Positions 56,331 through 64,000 of a DNA stretch of 64,000 nt are shown here, in pieces (within the stretch, counting starts at the first letter, position 1; each line of letters begins with the position of its first letter). The DNA lies in assembly GCF_001437285.1 (NCBI RefSeq), contig NZ_JQBF01000003.1, forward strand, positions 231,920 through 295,919, given 5' to 3'. The notes under the pieces were generated by a model. The model was given only the letters and a program-made list of their open reading frames with translations, did no database searches and was not told where the DNA came from. The position numbers were made by a program, and so were the translations under genes. The DNA comes from Pediococcus pentosaceus. GTDB lineage: Bacteria; Bacillota; Bacilli; Lactobacillales; Lactobacillaceae.

Positions 56331-56769
56331 AGTTAGCTGTTATTTGAAAAAAGCATTTTCACTATTAGAGACGATGATCGTTCTCTTAATAACAAGTGGA
56401 ACGATCTTAATGGGTTATGGTGGTTTTAAAGGAGCTCAGAGCGCCAATAATGAAAAAATATTTTTTAGAAGATTTGAAATGAGTTGGAAGGATACACAAC
56501 GTCTAACAGCTTATGATGGATACAAAGCTACGGTAACTTTTCAGAAGAATTTGCATGAGGTAATTTTTTTGTGTTATCGGAATGGTCATAAAATTTCAAA
56601 ACATCTGGAGTTACCTGAAGGATTGGAGCCGGTTTATGATCGAACCATTAATATTGGCAAAAATGGAACGGTCACACCAATCAATGTGATGCTAGAATCC
56701 AATGGAAAAATTAAATATAAGTTATCAGCACAAATGGGTTGGGGAGTTTATGAAATTACCGAAAAATAA
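56290..56769 (+). CDS. comGD: Minor pseudopilin ComGD
   Basis: A type IV pilin-like minor subunit. The prepilin-type segment is KKAFSLLETMIVLLITSGTILMGYGG, with Glu at the +5 position and an A (not G) before the processing Phe. The start is uncertain: ATG at 56290, 56305, 56308 or 56314 are all in frame within the end of comGC, and none has a good ribosome site, so translational coupling to comGC is likely. From 56290 it is 159 residues. Confidence 0.8.
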   Translation: MALRLMMDMQSEAKVSCYLKKAFSLLETMIVLLITSGTILMGYGGFKGAQSANNEKIFFRRFEMSWKDTQRLTAYDGYKATVTFQKNLHEVIFLCYRNGHKISKHLELPEGLEPVYDRTINIGKNGTVTPINVMLESNGKIKYKLSAQMGWGVYEITEK

Positions 56770-56935
56770 ACAAGGAACACTGTTATACGAAGGAATCGTT
56801 AGTTTATTTTTATTAGGAGGCTTTGGCACAGTTATATTGAATTCATGGCATATGTGGAACGATAAAATAAATAGAGAACAGATTGAACTAAGTTATGAGC
56901 GGACAATATTAAATGAAATTAGACAAAAGTTATAA
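56750..56935 (+). CDS. comGE: Minor pseudopilin-like protein ComGE
   Basis: A small membrane-anchored subunit of the comG set. ATG at 56750 follows TTGGGGAG and gives 61 residues with one hydrophobic segment (TLLYEGIVSLFLLGGFGTVILNSW). It overlaps comGD by 20 bases and comGF by 23. Assignment relies on position and the short pilin-like N-terminus; sequence similarity in this family is low. Confidence 0.65.
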   Translation: MKLPKNKQGTLLYEGIVSLFLLGGFGTVILNSWHMWNDKINREQIELSYERTILNEIRQKL

Positions 56936-57347
56936 AAAGAGTGGTTTTACATTAATGGAAGCTGTATTAGCAATGATGATAATGTTTTTAATTGTTAATT
57001 TAGCAGTACTTTTAATTAAAAGTGCTCAAAATAAGGCTCAACAAAATTTTAATATGAAGATTACAGAGGTGGTCCAAGACTTGGAGTCACCAAAGCATGC
57101 TTTTGAATTGGTTGAAGTTAGAAGTGACCAATTAACTCTATATTCCAAAACTGAAGAGAAACGTTATTATCTAGGAAGTTATGTCAATCATGATATGTTG
57201 AGATATACACCTGGACATATGCCACTAGTTTTGGGTGTGCAACACGTATTTTTTAAAAAAGAAAGAAATTTAATCCAAATTAAATTAGTTTCAAATGGAA
57301 AGAAGAGTATCTCATATGTATATATCCCGCCTCAAAAAAAGCGGTAG
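56913..57347 (+). CDS. comGF: Minor pseudopilin ComGF
   Basis: 144 residues with a clear prepilin motif KKSGFTLMEAVLAMMIMFLIVNLAVLLI (Gly before Phe, Glu at +5) and the ComGF-family C-terminal beta region (RSDQLTLYSKTEEKRYYLGSYVNHDMLRYTPGHMPLVLGV). It overlaps comGE and comGG. Part of the competence pseudopilus operon. Confidence 0.85.
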   Translation: MKLDKSYKKSGFTLMEAVLAMMIMFLIVNLAVLLIKSAQNKAQQNFNMKITEVVQDLESPKHAFELVEVRSDQLTLYSKTEEKRYYLGSYVNHDMLRYTPGHMPLVLGVQHVFFKKERNLIQIKLVSNGKKSISYVYIPPQKKR

Positions 57348-57630
57348 TGCAATGATTACGGCGTTATTTGTTTTATCTTTTTTATCTGGAATTAGTCTCT
57401 TGATTGGTGAGCAAGCGCGGCAAGTAATACTGAGGTTAAAAGATGAACAACAAATAACCAAGACTAAGATTCTAGCAAATAAGTTTGTGTTAGAGAATAG
57501 AAAACAAAAAATAAGGTTTTTAGATGATCCGAAATATGGAACTGTTAAAATAAATGATGATAATAACTTGACTATAAAAGTCCTAAAAGGTAATACTGTA
57601 AAGGTTGAATTTAATGAAAGTGGCTATTAG
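57316..57630 (+). CDS. comGG: Minor pseudopilin-like protein ComGG
   Basis: About 104 residues with an N-terminal hydrophobic segment (SGSAMITALFVLSFLSGISLLIG) after basic residues. It lacks a standard GFTLIE processing motif, as is common for ComGG. ATG at 57316 overlaps comGF by 32 bases; the in-frame ATG at 57295 is an alternative (111 residues). Assigned mainly by position as the last gene of the pseudopilus set. Confidence 0.65.
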   Translation: MYISRLKKSGSAMITALFVLSFLSGISLLIGEQARQVILRLKDEQQITKTKILANKFVLENRKQKIRFLDDPKYGTVKINDDNNLTIKVLKGNTVKVEFNESGY

Positions 57631-57647
57631 TGAAGAGGAGTTTATAA

Positions 57648-58652
57648 ATGAATACAGAAACTATTGAAAAGATTTATAAAACATTCGAGAAATCAATTGA
57701 AATTTTAAAAGAGGAATTGGACGTTGATTTTCTAGATGCATTTATTGAAACAGGTGACAATCTAATTTCTGGTCAAATTCATGTTGAAGACGGGAAGCCT
57801 AGCGAAGCAATTATTGGCGAATTAAAAAAAATATATGAAGGTTTTAAGTACAATGATTATAGCCCGGAAGAATTACGAAAAGCTATCCAATTGGTTATGA
57901 TTCGTGCTAACAAAGAAGAACGAATTCAAGCAAATCATCAATTTACACCGGAAGCAGTTGGAATGCTTTTTAACTACATTATTGAAAATTTAAAAGTTGA
58001 TTCAAATCAATTAACAATTTTTGATCCCGCTGTAGGTACAGGTAATCTACTATCAACAATTTTAAATTATTTTCAAACTAAACGAATTAATTTTAAAGGA
58101 ATTGGTGTAGATAATGATGATACGATGCTTTCGATTGCTAGCATGTCATTTACTTTTGAAAGACTAGAGGTGGAGCTCTTCCATCAAGACAGTATTGATG
58201 ATTTATTTGTAAAGAATGTTGATATTGCGGTATCTGATTTGCCGGTTGGCTATTATCCTATTGACGAACGGACTAAAGGCTTTGAAACGAGAAGCAAGGA
58301 GGGACATTCTTTTGTACACCATTTATTAATTGAGCAATCAATGAAGACTATCCGACCGGGAGGGTATGGGGTTTTCCTAGTTCCAAGTAATTTATTTCAA
58401 ACTCAAGAGGCTAAAAAATTATTATCATTTTTCCACGAAAAAGTTTATTTGCAAGCAATTTTGAATCTGCCTACCAAAATGTTTAAAGATGAACAGGCGC
58501 AGAAGTCAATTCTCATTTTACAAAAGGTTGGAGCTAGTGCTAAACAGGCAGAACAAGTTTTATTAGGAGAATTCCCAGAATTCAATAATCAAGAAAAAAT
58601 GCTTGATTTCTTACAAGATTTTAAGAAATGGGCTCAAAAGAACTTATTTTAG
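57648..58652 (+). CDS. Class I SAM-dependent methyltransferase (YtxK-like, comG-linked)
   Basis: An N6-adenine-type DNA methylase-like enzyme. The SAM-binding motif is TIFDPAVGTGNLLS and the catalytic motif region is DIAVSDLPVGYYP (a D/NPPY-like motif, here DLPVGY, an unusual form). 334 residues. It lies 17 bases after comGG behind GAAGAGGAG, the conserved position of this gene in Lactobacillales comG operons, usually followed by ackA, which is absent here. Target is unknown; competence-linked DNA or RNA modification is a guess. Confidence 0.85.
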   Translation: MNTETIEKIYKTFEKSIEILKEELDVDFLDAFIETGDNLISGQIHVEDGKPSEAIIGELKKIYEGFKYNDYSPEELRKAIQLVMIRANKEERIQANHQFTPEAVGMLFNYIIENLKVDSNQLTIFDPAVGTGNLLSTILNYFQTKRINFKGIGVDNDDTMLSIASMSFTFERLEVELFHQDSIDDLFVKNVDIAVSDLPVGYYPIDERTKGFETRSKEGHSFVHHLLIEQSMKTIRPGGYGVFLVPSNLFQTQEAKKLLSFFHEKVYLQAILNLPTKMFKDEQAQKSILILQKVGASAKQAEQVLLGEFPEFNNQEKMLDFLQDFKKWAQKNLF

Positions 58653-58678
58653 GTTTTACTAATTAAAAAGTTTTATGT

Positions 58679-58711
58679 ATCATTAGACTATTAAAAGTCT
58701 AATGATTTTTT
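58679..58711 (+). terminator. Terminator of the comG-methyltransferase operon
   Basis: ATCATTAGACT (58679-58689) pairs with AGTCTAATGAT (58696-58706), then T's. Confidence 0.92.
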
Positions 58712-58743
58712 AATTTTTGAAACATTTCTGGGGGGAATTGATT

Positions 58744-60108
58744 ATGGAAGAAAATGGTAATAATGAGCTGGCTCGGAATTTAAAGAGCAGGCACGTTCAG
58801 TTAATTGCGATTGGAGGAACGATTGGAACGGGGCTTTTCCTTGGGGCAGGAAGTTCTATTCATTTAGCAGGACCGTCAATTCTATTAGCATATATTGTAA
58901 CTGGATTGGTTTGTTTTTGGCTCATGCGAGCGTTAGGTGAACTACTGTTATCAGATTTAGAATCAACTTCATTTGTAACTTTTGTAACTAAATATTTAGG
59001 AAAAAAAGTAGGATTTGTCACGGGATGGACGTATTGGGTTTGCTGGATAACGATTGCAATGGCTGAGATTACGGCAACCGGAATGTACGTTAGGTATTGG
59101 TTTCCAAGTGTGCCACAATGGATTCCAGGATTTATTATCCTTATTTTATTAATCGGGCTAAACTTGATCACGGTTGAGGCTTTTGGAGAGACTGAATTTT
59201 GGTTTTCAATTATTAAAATTATTGCAATAGTGGCTTTGATTGCCATTGGTTTTATTATGGTACTTTTACACTCTAAAACAAACGTAGGACATGCCGACCT
59301 TACTAATTTAATACATTTTGGCGGTATTTTTCCGCAAGGATTGAAAGGCTTTATCCTTTCTTTTCAAATGGTTTTATTCGCATTTGTTGGTATTGAGATG
59401 GTAGGGATGACAGCCGCTGAGACTAGAGATCCTAAAAGTGTAATTCCTAAGGCTATTAATGAAATACCAGTGCGAATTGGTATCTTTTATGTTGGCGCGC
59501 TATTTTTCTTAATGGCAATCTATCCTTGGAATGAAATTAATCCCAATGGAAGCCCTTTTGTACAAGTCTTTAAGAATATCGGTATCCCAGGAGCAGGTGG
59601 AATCATTAACTTTGTGGTCCTAACGGCAGCGGCTTCAGCATGTAATAGTTCACTGTTCACAACTGGACGAATGCTATTCTCATTAACCTATGGAAGTTCA
59701 AACAAACTAGGTAAACGACTAGGTACCTTGTCTAAAAGTCAAGTGCCCAAAAATGCGATTTTGTTATCATCGCTAGTGATTGCAGTAGCAGTCATTTTAA
59801 ATATCTTGATGCCAGAAGGAGTATTTACACTAATTTCTAGTATTGCGACAACCTGTTTCTTGTTTATCTGGGGAACGATTGTCTTAGCTCATTTGAAATA
59901 TAAAAAAGGTCAAAAGCAGGCTAAAAAAGAATTCAGTATGCCATTTTTCCCAATTAGTAATTATATTGTATTAACTTTCCTAAGTTTCGTGGGCGTTGTA
60001 TTATTATTGCAAAAGGAAACAGCGATTGCTTTAATTGGATCATTAATTTGGTTCGGTGTAATGTTTACGGTAGCGAAAATTAAGGAAAAAGGGGAGCTAA
60101 TGGATTGA
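58744..60108 (+). CDS. Amino acid permease (APC superfamily, AAT family)
   Basis: A proton-coupled amino acid uptake carrier. The 454-residue protein has about 12 membrane segments and the signature stretch LKSRHVQLIAIGGTIGTGLFLGAGSSI (about residues 12-38) plus AAETRDPKSVIPKAIN. ATG at 58744 follows GGGGGGA; TTG-type starts further upstream are less likely. Members include Ser/Thr, Tyr and branched-chain transporters; the substrate cannot be read here. The next gene overlaps its stop. Confidence 0.9.
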   Translation: MEENGNNELARNLKSRHVQLIAIGGTIGTGLFLGAGSSIHLAGPSILLAYIVTGLVCFWLMRALGELLLSDLESTSFVTFVTKYLGKKVGFVTGWTYWVCWITIAMAEITATGMYVRYWFPSVPQWIPGFIILILLIGLNLITVEAFGETEFWFSIIKIIAIVALIAIGFIMVLLHSKTNVGHADLTNLIHFGGIFPQGLKGFILSFQMVLFAFVGIEMVGMTAAETRDPKSVIPKAINEIPVRIGIFYVGALFFLMAIYPWNEINPNGSPFVQVFKNIGIPGAGGIINFVVLTAAASACNSSLFTTGRMLFSLTYGSSNKLGKRLGTLSKSQVPKNAILLSSLVIAVAVILNILMPEGVFTLISSIATTCFLFIWGTIVLAHLKYKKGQKQAKKEFSMPFFPISNYIVLTFLSFVGVVLLLQKETAIALIGSLIWFGVMFTVAKIKEKGELMD

Positions 60109-60713
60109 AATTTTTCACCTCGGATACACACTTTTTTCATAAAGAATTGTTAAAAGATAAAGACTTTGCTCCACGCAATTTTGACAATATCGAAGATATG
60201 CATGCAGCAATCATTAAAAATTGGAATGATCGAGTGACCGATCGGGATACAGTGTATCACTTAGGGGATGTGGCTTTGAATTTTGTGAGACCTGAAAAAA
60301 GGGCTAACGAACAAATATTCAGATTATTGAATTCTTTAAATGGTCACATTGTTTTAATTAAAGGGAACCATGACGCACGAAGTTTATTCAAATATCTTCA
60401 AGCTAATAATTATTTGTTAAATGGACAATCTAAATTTCAATTTCATGATGTGGGTACTATCATTAAGATGAATCATCGCCAATTAATAATGAGTCATTAT
60501 CCGATAATGTTAGGAATTGTAAAACAGGTAATTAATTTACATGGTCATATCCACCATTACAGCGTAAATATTAAGGAAAATATTAATGTGGGTGTGGATA
60601 CTCCTGAAAAAGATTATTTAGATTATGCGATTCCATTTGGAGCGCCATTTTCAGAATCTGACATAGAACAAATCATCAATGGTAAGAAAATTGATTTTCA
60701 AAAAAGGAAGTAG
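60105..60713 (+). CDS. Calcineurin-like metallophosphoesterase
   Basis: A two-metal phosphoesterase. All motifs are visible: DTHF (D7, H9), HLGDVA, IKGNHDARS, MSHYP and LHGHIHHY. 202 residues. The start is TTG at 60105, overlapping the permease stop by four bases, with GGGGAG upstream, so it is coupled to the permease. Such small proteins occur in phages and bacteria as phosphoesterases of unclear substrate; a nucleotide or polynucleotide phosphatase role is possible. Confidence 0.85.
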   Translation: MKFFTSDTHFFHKELLKDKDFAPRNFDNIEDMHAAIIKNWNDRVTDRDTVYHLGDVALNFVRPEKRANEQIFRLLNSLNGHIVLIKGNHDARSLFKYLQANNYLLNGQSKFQFHDVGTIIKMNHRQLIMSHYPIMLGIVKQVINLHGHIHHYSVNIKENINVGVDTPEKDYLDYAIPFGAPFSESDIEQIINGKKIDFQKRK

Positions 60714-60775
60714 GCGTTGACCTTTCTTCTTTTTTTATTTAGGATAAGTTTTATATTGATGAGTGGAGAATTTAG

Positions 60776-61312
60776 ATGAGTAAGAAAACAAATGAAGAAT
60801 TATCTGAAATGAGAAGACCGGTCATTAATAAGGTTAACCGTGTTAGTGATGATGAAATTCTAATCAATGACCATGAATATCGGCTAGAAGTGAACTATCG
60901 AGAAGCTTTTAATGAAGAGTTACTTGCAGAACGGTTTGTAGGATTATTTAGTAGGTATGATTTTTTGGTAGGAGATATAGGTTCAGGACAGCTAAGATTG
61001 AAGGGGTTTTATGCTGATGATATGTTAGCACCTAGTGAAATGAAGATTAGCAGAGTTCAAGATTACCTAAATGAGTATTGTGGCTTTGGTTGCCCATATT
61101 TTATCTTACGGAACATGCAAATTAATGAACGAGCTAAAAATAAGTGGTTGAGAGAGCAAAAGAAACTTACCCCTAGAAAGAAAAACAGTAAGGGGCGTCA
61201 ACCTAAAAAGACTAAAAAGAGTCGTAAACCAGTATCAAAGAGAAATAACGAGGTTGTGGGGACCGGTAAGAAGAAAAGACAAAAAACATTTACAATCAGG
61301 GAGAAGAAATAG
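60776..61312 (+). CDS. yutD: YutD family protein
   Basis: A conserved Firmicutes protein of unknown function. The 178 residues include the YutD core NYREAFNEELLAERFVGLFSRYDFLVGDIGSGQLRLKGFY and a long, very basic Lys/Arg tail (from about residue 125), suggesting nucleic acid or ribosome contact (inference). It abuts the HAD phosphatase gene, the same order as in Bacillus (yutD, yutF). Confidence 0.88.
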   Translation: MSKKTNEELSEMRRPVINKVNRVSDDEILINDHEYRLEVNYREAFNEELLAERFVGLFSRYDFLVGDIGSGQLRLKGFYADDMLAPSEMKISRVQDYLNEYCGFGCPYFILRNMQINERAKNKWLREQKKLTPRKKNSKGRQPKKTKKSRKPVSKRNNEVVGTGKKKRQKTFTIREKK

Positions 61313-62089
61313 ATGAAGATTAATAGTTACGGCGGATATTTAATTGATTTAGATGGAACCATTTATCGGGGAAAAGAAAAAATTCCTGCAGCTAAACGCT
61401 TTATTGAACGATTGCAAGAACATAATATTCCATTCCTTTTTTTAACTAATAATACAACCAAAACACCAGAAGATGTGGCTAAGAACTTAAGGGACAATCA
61501 TGATATCAAAGCAGAAGCATCCAATGTATACACGGCCGCTTTGGCTACGGCAGACTATTTGGATGGTATCGCTGATCAAAAACATCGAAAAGTTTATATT
61601 ATTGGTGAATTAGGACTTAAGCGAGCTATTTTATCAAAAGGTTTTGAGATGGACGAAGATAATCCCGATTATGTTGTTGCTGGGTTAGACTATGACGTTA
61701 CATATCACAAGTTTGAAATTGCCACGTTAGCGATTAAAAAGGGCGCTAAGTTTATTGGTACGAATGCTGATACCAATTTACCAAATGAACGAGGATTAGT
61801 ACCTGGTGCGGGTTCTGTGATTGCTTTATTGGAACGTTCTACGCAACAACAAGCCCTATATATAGGTAAACCTGAAACCATTATTATGGAAAAAGCTTTA
61901 GCAGTGACTGGATTATCTAAGGATCAAGTAGTTATGGTAGGAGATAATTACATGACCGACATTTCCGCTGGTATTAATTTTGGGATTGATACTTTGCTTG
62001 TCTATACGGGAGTTTCAACTAAAGAGCTCGTTGCAAAACAAGACATTAAACCTACTCATGAAGTTGATAGTTTTGATGAATGGCAATAG
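61313..62089 (+). CDS. yutF: NagD/YutF-like HAD-IIA phosphatase
   Basis: A HAD superfamily phosphatase, probably acting on sugar phosphates or nucleoside monophosphates. Motifs: DLDGTIYRG (nucleophile, residues 12-20), motif II FLTNNTTKT, and motif IV VMVGDNYMTDISAGINFGIDT. The capping domain is the C2 type. 258 residues. It starts immediately after yutD and overlaps the following membrane protein gene by ten bases. Confidence 0.92.
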   Translation: MKINSYGGYLIDLDGTIYRGKEKIPAAKRFIERLQEHNIPFLFLTNNTTKTPEDVAKNLRDNHDIKAEASNVYTAALATADYLDGIADQKHRKVYIIGELGLKRAILSKGFEMDEDNPDYVVAGLDYDVTYHKFEIATLAIKKGAKFIGTNADTNLPNERGLVPGAGSVIALLERSTQQQALYIGKPETIIMEKALAVTGLSKDQVVMVGDNYMTDISAGINFGIDTLLVYTGVSTKELVAKQDIKPTHEVDSFDEWQ

Positions 62090-62706
62090 GATGTTGGAAA
62101 AGATTATTATATAGCTTGCTATTGGATATAGCAGGGTTAAGTAGTGCTATTTTTCTGACAATTAATTCTATTTTTTTGTTTAGGTTCACTATCAATGCGC
62201 ATCTAACTAAACTGGTAGGGATGTCTACAAACAAAATTATGGTTAATTATTACCAATTGATTGCATATCTAGAGCTTCCATGGGTCCATAGATTAAAACT
62301 CGATGATTTTCCCTTTTCTGAACATGGTTTAGTTCATATGGCGGAAGTGAAAAATTTATTTATGCTAAATACGATTGTAATGGTATTTTCTATTTGTATG
62401 GTAAAAATTCTATATCGTTATATTGCTAAAAATAAGAAGTGGTGGGAATTAATTAGCGGATTACAAAACTCGATGATATTGATCCCTTTAGTAGTCATTT
62501 TTATAAGCTTAGATTTTGACCATTGGTTTGTTCTCTTTCATCAGGCATTTTTTAATAACAATTATTGGATTTTTAATCCCGTTACAGACCCAATTATTAA
62601 TGTTTTAACAGATAACTTTTTTACAATTTGTTTTGTTTTCTTGTTCGGTTTATTGGAGTTATATTTAGCAATTTCATTTTGGGTAGTAAAAAAGCAGGTC
62701 AACTAG
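62080..62706 (+). CDS. DUF1461 (TIGR01906 family) membrane protein
   Basis: A 208-residue polytopic protein with about four membrane segments. The family patterns NYYQLIAYLELPW and FPFSEHGLVHMAEVKNLF are present between the first and second helices. It starts within the HAD gene (overlap of ten bases), so it is part of the yutD-yutF operon, the usual lactobacilli order. Function unknown. Its stop overlaps the converging DedA gene by four bases. Confidence 0.88.
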   Translation: MAIGCWKRLLYSLLLDIAGLSSAIFLTINSIFLFRFTINAHLTKLVGMSTNKIMVNYYQLIAYLELPWVHRLKLDDFPFSEHGLVHMAEVKNLFMLNTIVMVFSICMVKILYRYIAKNKKWWELISGLQNSMILIPLVVIFISLDFDHWFVLFHQAFFNNNYWIFNPVTDPIINVLTDNFFTICFVFLFGLLELYLAISFWVVKKQVN

Positions 62707-62718
62707 ACCTGCTTTTTT
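62688..62718. terminator. Bidirectional terminator between DUF1461 and DedA genes
   Basis: AAAAAAGCAGGTC (62688-62700) pairs with GACCTGCTTTTTT (62706-62718) around a five-base loop that lies at the overlapping stop codons. Confidence 0.9.
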
Positions 62719-63347
62719 ATTTTTGATTTGGCGAAGGAAACAATAGCCGGAATTAGGGAAACCACGATGATTCCGATTACTACGAGCGAGAAATGCTCTT
62801 TTACAAATGCAATGTTACCAAAGAAATATCCAGCACTACAGCAAATTGCAACCCAAGCTACATTTCCAATAATATTGTAACGAATGAAATCTTTATAAGG
62901 CATATTAGAACCAGCAGCAACAAATGGAGCAAAAGTTCGAATGATTGGCATGAAACGTGCTAAAGTAATTGAGATGTTACCGTGTTTTTCGAAAAAATGC
63001 TCAGCCTCAGCCATTTTTTCATCACTAATGAATTTACCAAAGAAACGGTGTTTTCTTAATGCCATACCAACGTGTCTACCTAGATAAAAGTTTAAGGAAT
63101 CTCCTAATAAAGCGGCTAGGCAGAAAAGCCCGACAAAAATCCAAACGTGTAGTCCGTATTCAGGTTTTGCGGAAAGGGCGGTAGCTGCGAATAAAAGTGA
63201 GTCGCCAGGCAAGAAGGGGAGAATTACAGCCCCAGTTTCAATAAAAATAATTGCAAAAAGGAGTAAATAGGTTAAATCTCCGAAACTATTTACAATGGTT
63301 ACTAAGTGAGAATCAATGTGTAAAACAAAATCAATGAGAACTTGCAA
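62703..63347 (-). CDS. DedA family membrane protein
   Basis: Members of this family (VTT/SNARE-associated domain) translocate lipids such as undecaprenyl phosphate or PE/PG in other bacteria. The 214-residue product has several membrane segments and the DedA signature FLPGDSLLFAATAL...GDSLNFYLGRHVG and ARFMPIIRTFAPFVAAGS. Start ATG at 63347 follows AAAGGAATG on the minus strand. Substrate in this organism is unknown; isoprenoid phosphate recycling is a reasonable guess. Confidence 0.92.
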   Translation of the reverse strand: MQVLIDFVLHIDSHLVTIVNSFGDLTYLLLFAIIFIETGAVILPFLPGDSLLFAATALSAKPEYGLHVWIFVGLFCLAALLGDSLNFYLGRHVGMALRKHRFFGKFISDEKMAEAEHFFEKHGNISITLARFMPIIRTFAPFVAAGSNMPYKDFIRYNIIGNVAWVAICCSAGYFFGNIAFVKEHFSLVVIGIIVVSLIPAIVSFAKSKIKKQV

Positions 63348-63459
63348 AATATCATTCCTTTCAAATTATGAACGTATCTTATATATTATTACATATTCTA
63401 AAGAGTATTTTGTATTTAAAAGAATATTACCGTAAAATTAAGTATTGGAGGTTTTAATT

Positions 63460-63834
63460 ATGTATAGATTAGGAGAAATTGTTTCAACTACTATAGTTGG
63501 AATTAAGCCGTATGGCGTGTTCGTGTTGGATCGTAATGGACGAAAAGGCTTAATTCATGTTTCAGAATGTGATGACGGGTATATAAAGAATCTGAGAAAC
63601 ACTTTTTCAATTGGTGAAAAAATAAAAGCAATCGTAATGGAGGATGATGGTGATAAAAAGTTTTCGTTATCAATTCGTTCTTTAAAGGAAACTAAAGGAG
63701 ATTTACACCAATATCCTAAGCCAAGTAACTTATATGTTGGACATAAGAAATATTGGACCAAAGCACATTATATTAGTGGTTTTAAACCCTTAGAAATCGC
63801 CATGGAACAATGGAAAAAAGAGAAATTAAATTAA
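63460..63834 (+). CDS. S1 RNA-binding domain protein (CvfD/YugI-like)
   Basis: A small RNA-binding protein. The 124-residue product is one S1 domain (YRLGEIVSTTIVGIKPYGVFVLDRNGRKGLIHVSE; KIKAIVMEDDGDKKFSLSIRSLKE) with a short tail. It resembles CvfD / general stress protein 13 of streptococci and bacilli. ATG at 63460 follows TTGGAGG; the upstream in-frame start at 63445 overlaps the ribosome site and is rejected. It has its own short transcription unit. Confidence 0.88.
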   Translation: MYRLGEIVSTTIVGIKPYGVFVLDRNGRKGLIHVSECDDGYIKNLRNTFSIGEKIKAIVMEDDGDKKFSLSIRSLKETKGDLHQYPKPSNLYVGHKKYWTKAHYISGFKPLEIAMEQWKKEKLN

Positions 63835-63848
63835 TTTCATAAAATTAC

Positions 63849-63878
63849 TTGACGTTAGGTGTGAAAACTTGGTATTAT
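63849..63878 (+). promoter_or_regulatory. First promoter at right edge
   Basis: TTGACG (63849-63854) and TATTAT (63873-63878), spacer 18. It directs transcription to the right out of the window. Confidence 0.65.
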
Positions 63879-63946
63879 ATTTGAGCGGCATTGATAAGGC
63901 GCACATCGATAATTAAAAAACTTGTTAAATGATTTAAAAAAAGTTG

Positions 63947-63975
63947 TTGACAGTGATTGTTCTCGATGGTATAGT
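63947..63975 (+). promoter_or_regulatory. Second, consensus-like promoter at right edge
   Basis: TTGACA (63947-63952) and TATAGT (63970-63975), spacer 17. It lies about 98 bases after the first one. Two strong promoters in tandem are typical of stable RNA operons; the gene served lies beyond the window. Confidence 0.75.
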
Positions 63976-64000
63976 TAAATAGTTGTCAAAAGCGCTAACA

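Overview
The window is AT-rich, densely packed chromosomal DNA from a low-GC Gram-positive bacterium. Protein types and gene order point to Lactobacillaceae: a pepQ/ccpA divergent pair, pyruvate oxidase, T-box leaders, the alaS-ireB-ruvX-DUF1292 operon, a ymfF-ymfH-ymfI-rodZ-pgsA-cinA-recA-rny-mutS-mutL-ruvA-ruvB run, and a comG operon followed by a methyltransferase. The shape locus goes from radC straight to mreC, with no mreB, and mreD is followed by a transporter rather than minC-minD. This hints at a coccoid member (Pediococcus-like). Species is not determinable here and mreB could lie elsewhere. No prophage, insertion sequence, CRISPR array, rRNA or tRNA gene was seen.

Layout. 1-1809: end of radC, then mreC and mreD. 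1817-4433: a T-box leader with one specifier stem but two successive terminator/antiterminator modules, controlling a polar amino acid ABC transporter. 4470-10798: cardiolipin synthase, the M16 peptidase pair, an SDR reductase, RodZ and PgsA. 10856-21315: a genome-maintenance block (cinA, recA, rny, mutS, mutL, ruvA, ruvB) with LexA boxes before recA and ruvA. 21326-27712: queA, tgt, yajC, zwf, dinB and nrnA. 27727-33184: a DEAD-box helicase, then an alanine T-box and the alaS operon. 33207-37595: mutS2, trxA, glutamate racemase and the NTP pyrophosphatase. 37597-45466: MscS channel, DUF948/YtxH envelope pair, pyruvate oxidase behind a cre site, pepQ/ccpA, glycerol facilitator and a membrane protein. 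45465-49665: divergent purA/purB, pncA and efp. 49666-52097: an unexplained structured intergenic stretch, then an SOS-controlled Y-family polymerase operon. 52200-58711: yebC, rbsK and the comG pseudopilus operon with a nonsense codon in comGB. 58744-64000: permease, phosphoesterase, yutD, a HAD phosphatase, DUF1461, DedA and an S1-domain protein, with two strong promoters at the right edge.

Most notable observations. (1) A 17-codon leader ORF with a good ribosome binding site lies just upstream of efp and ends Ile-Pro-Pro-Asn-stop, the type of motif that stalls ribosomes when EF-P is lacking. It overlaps a hairpin, and one arm of that hairpin can also pair with the efp Shine-Dalgarno region. 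This looks like an EF-P autoregulatory leader. (2) The T-box expression platform is tandemly duplicated behind a single specifier hairpin. The specifier reads CAC (His), but the tRNA-end-binding bulge (TGGA) does not fit the usual C73 of tRNA-His. (3) comGB carries a single in-frame TAA with its last membrane segment intact beyond it, so the competence pseudopilus is probably broken or very recently inactivated. (4) The SOS operon at 50 kb carries an unrecognised small gene between the Y-family polymerase and a YolD-like gene.

All functional calls come from reading motifs and gene context; no database search was run.
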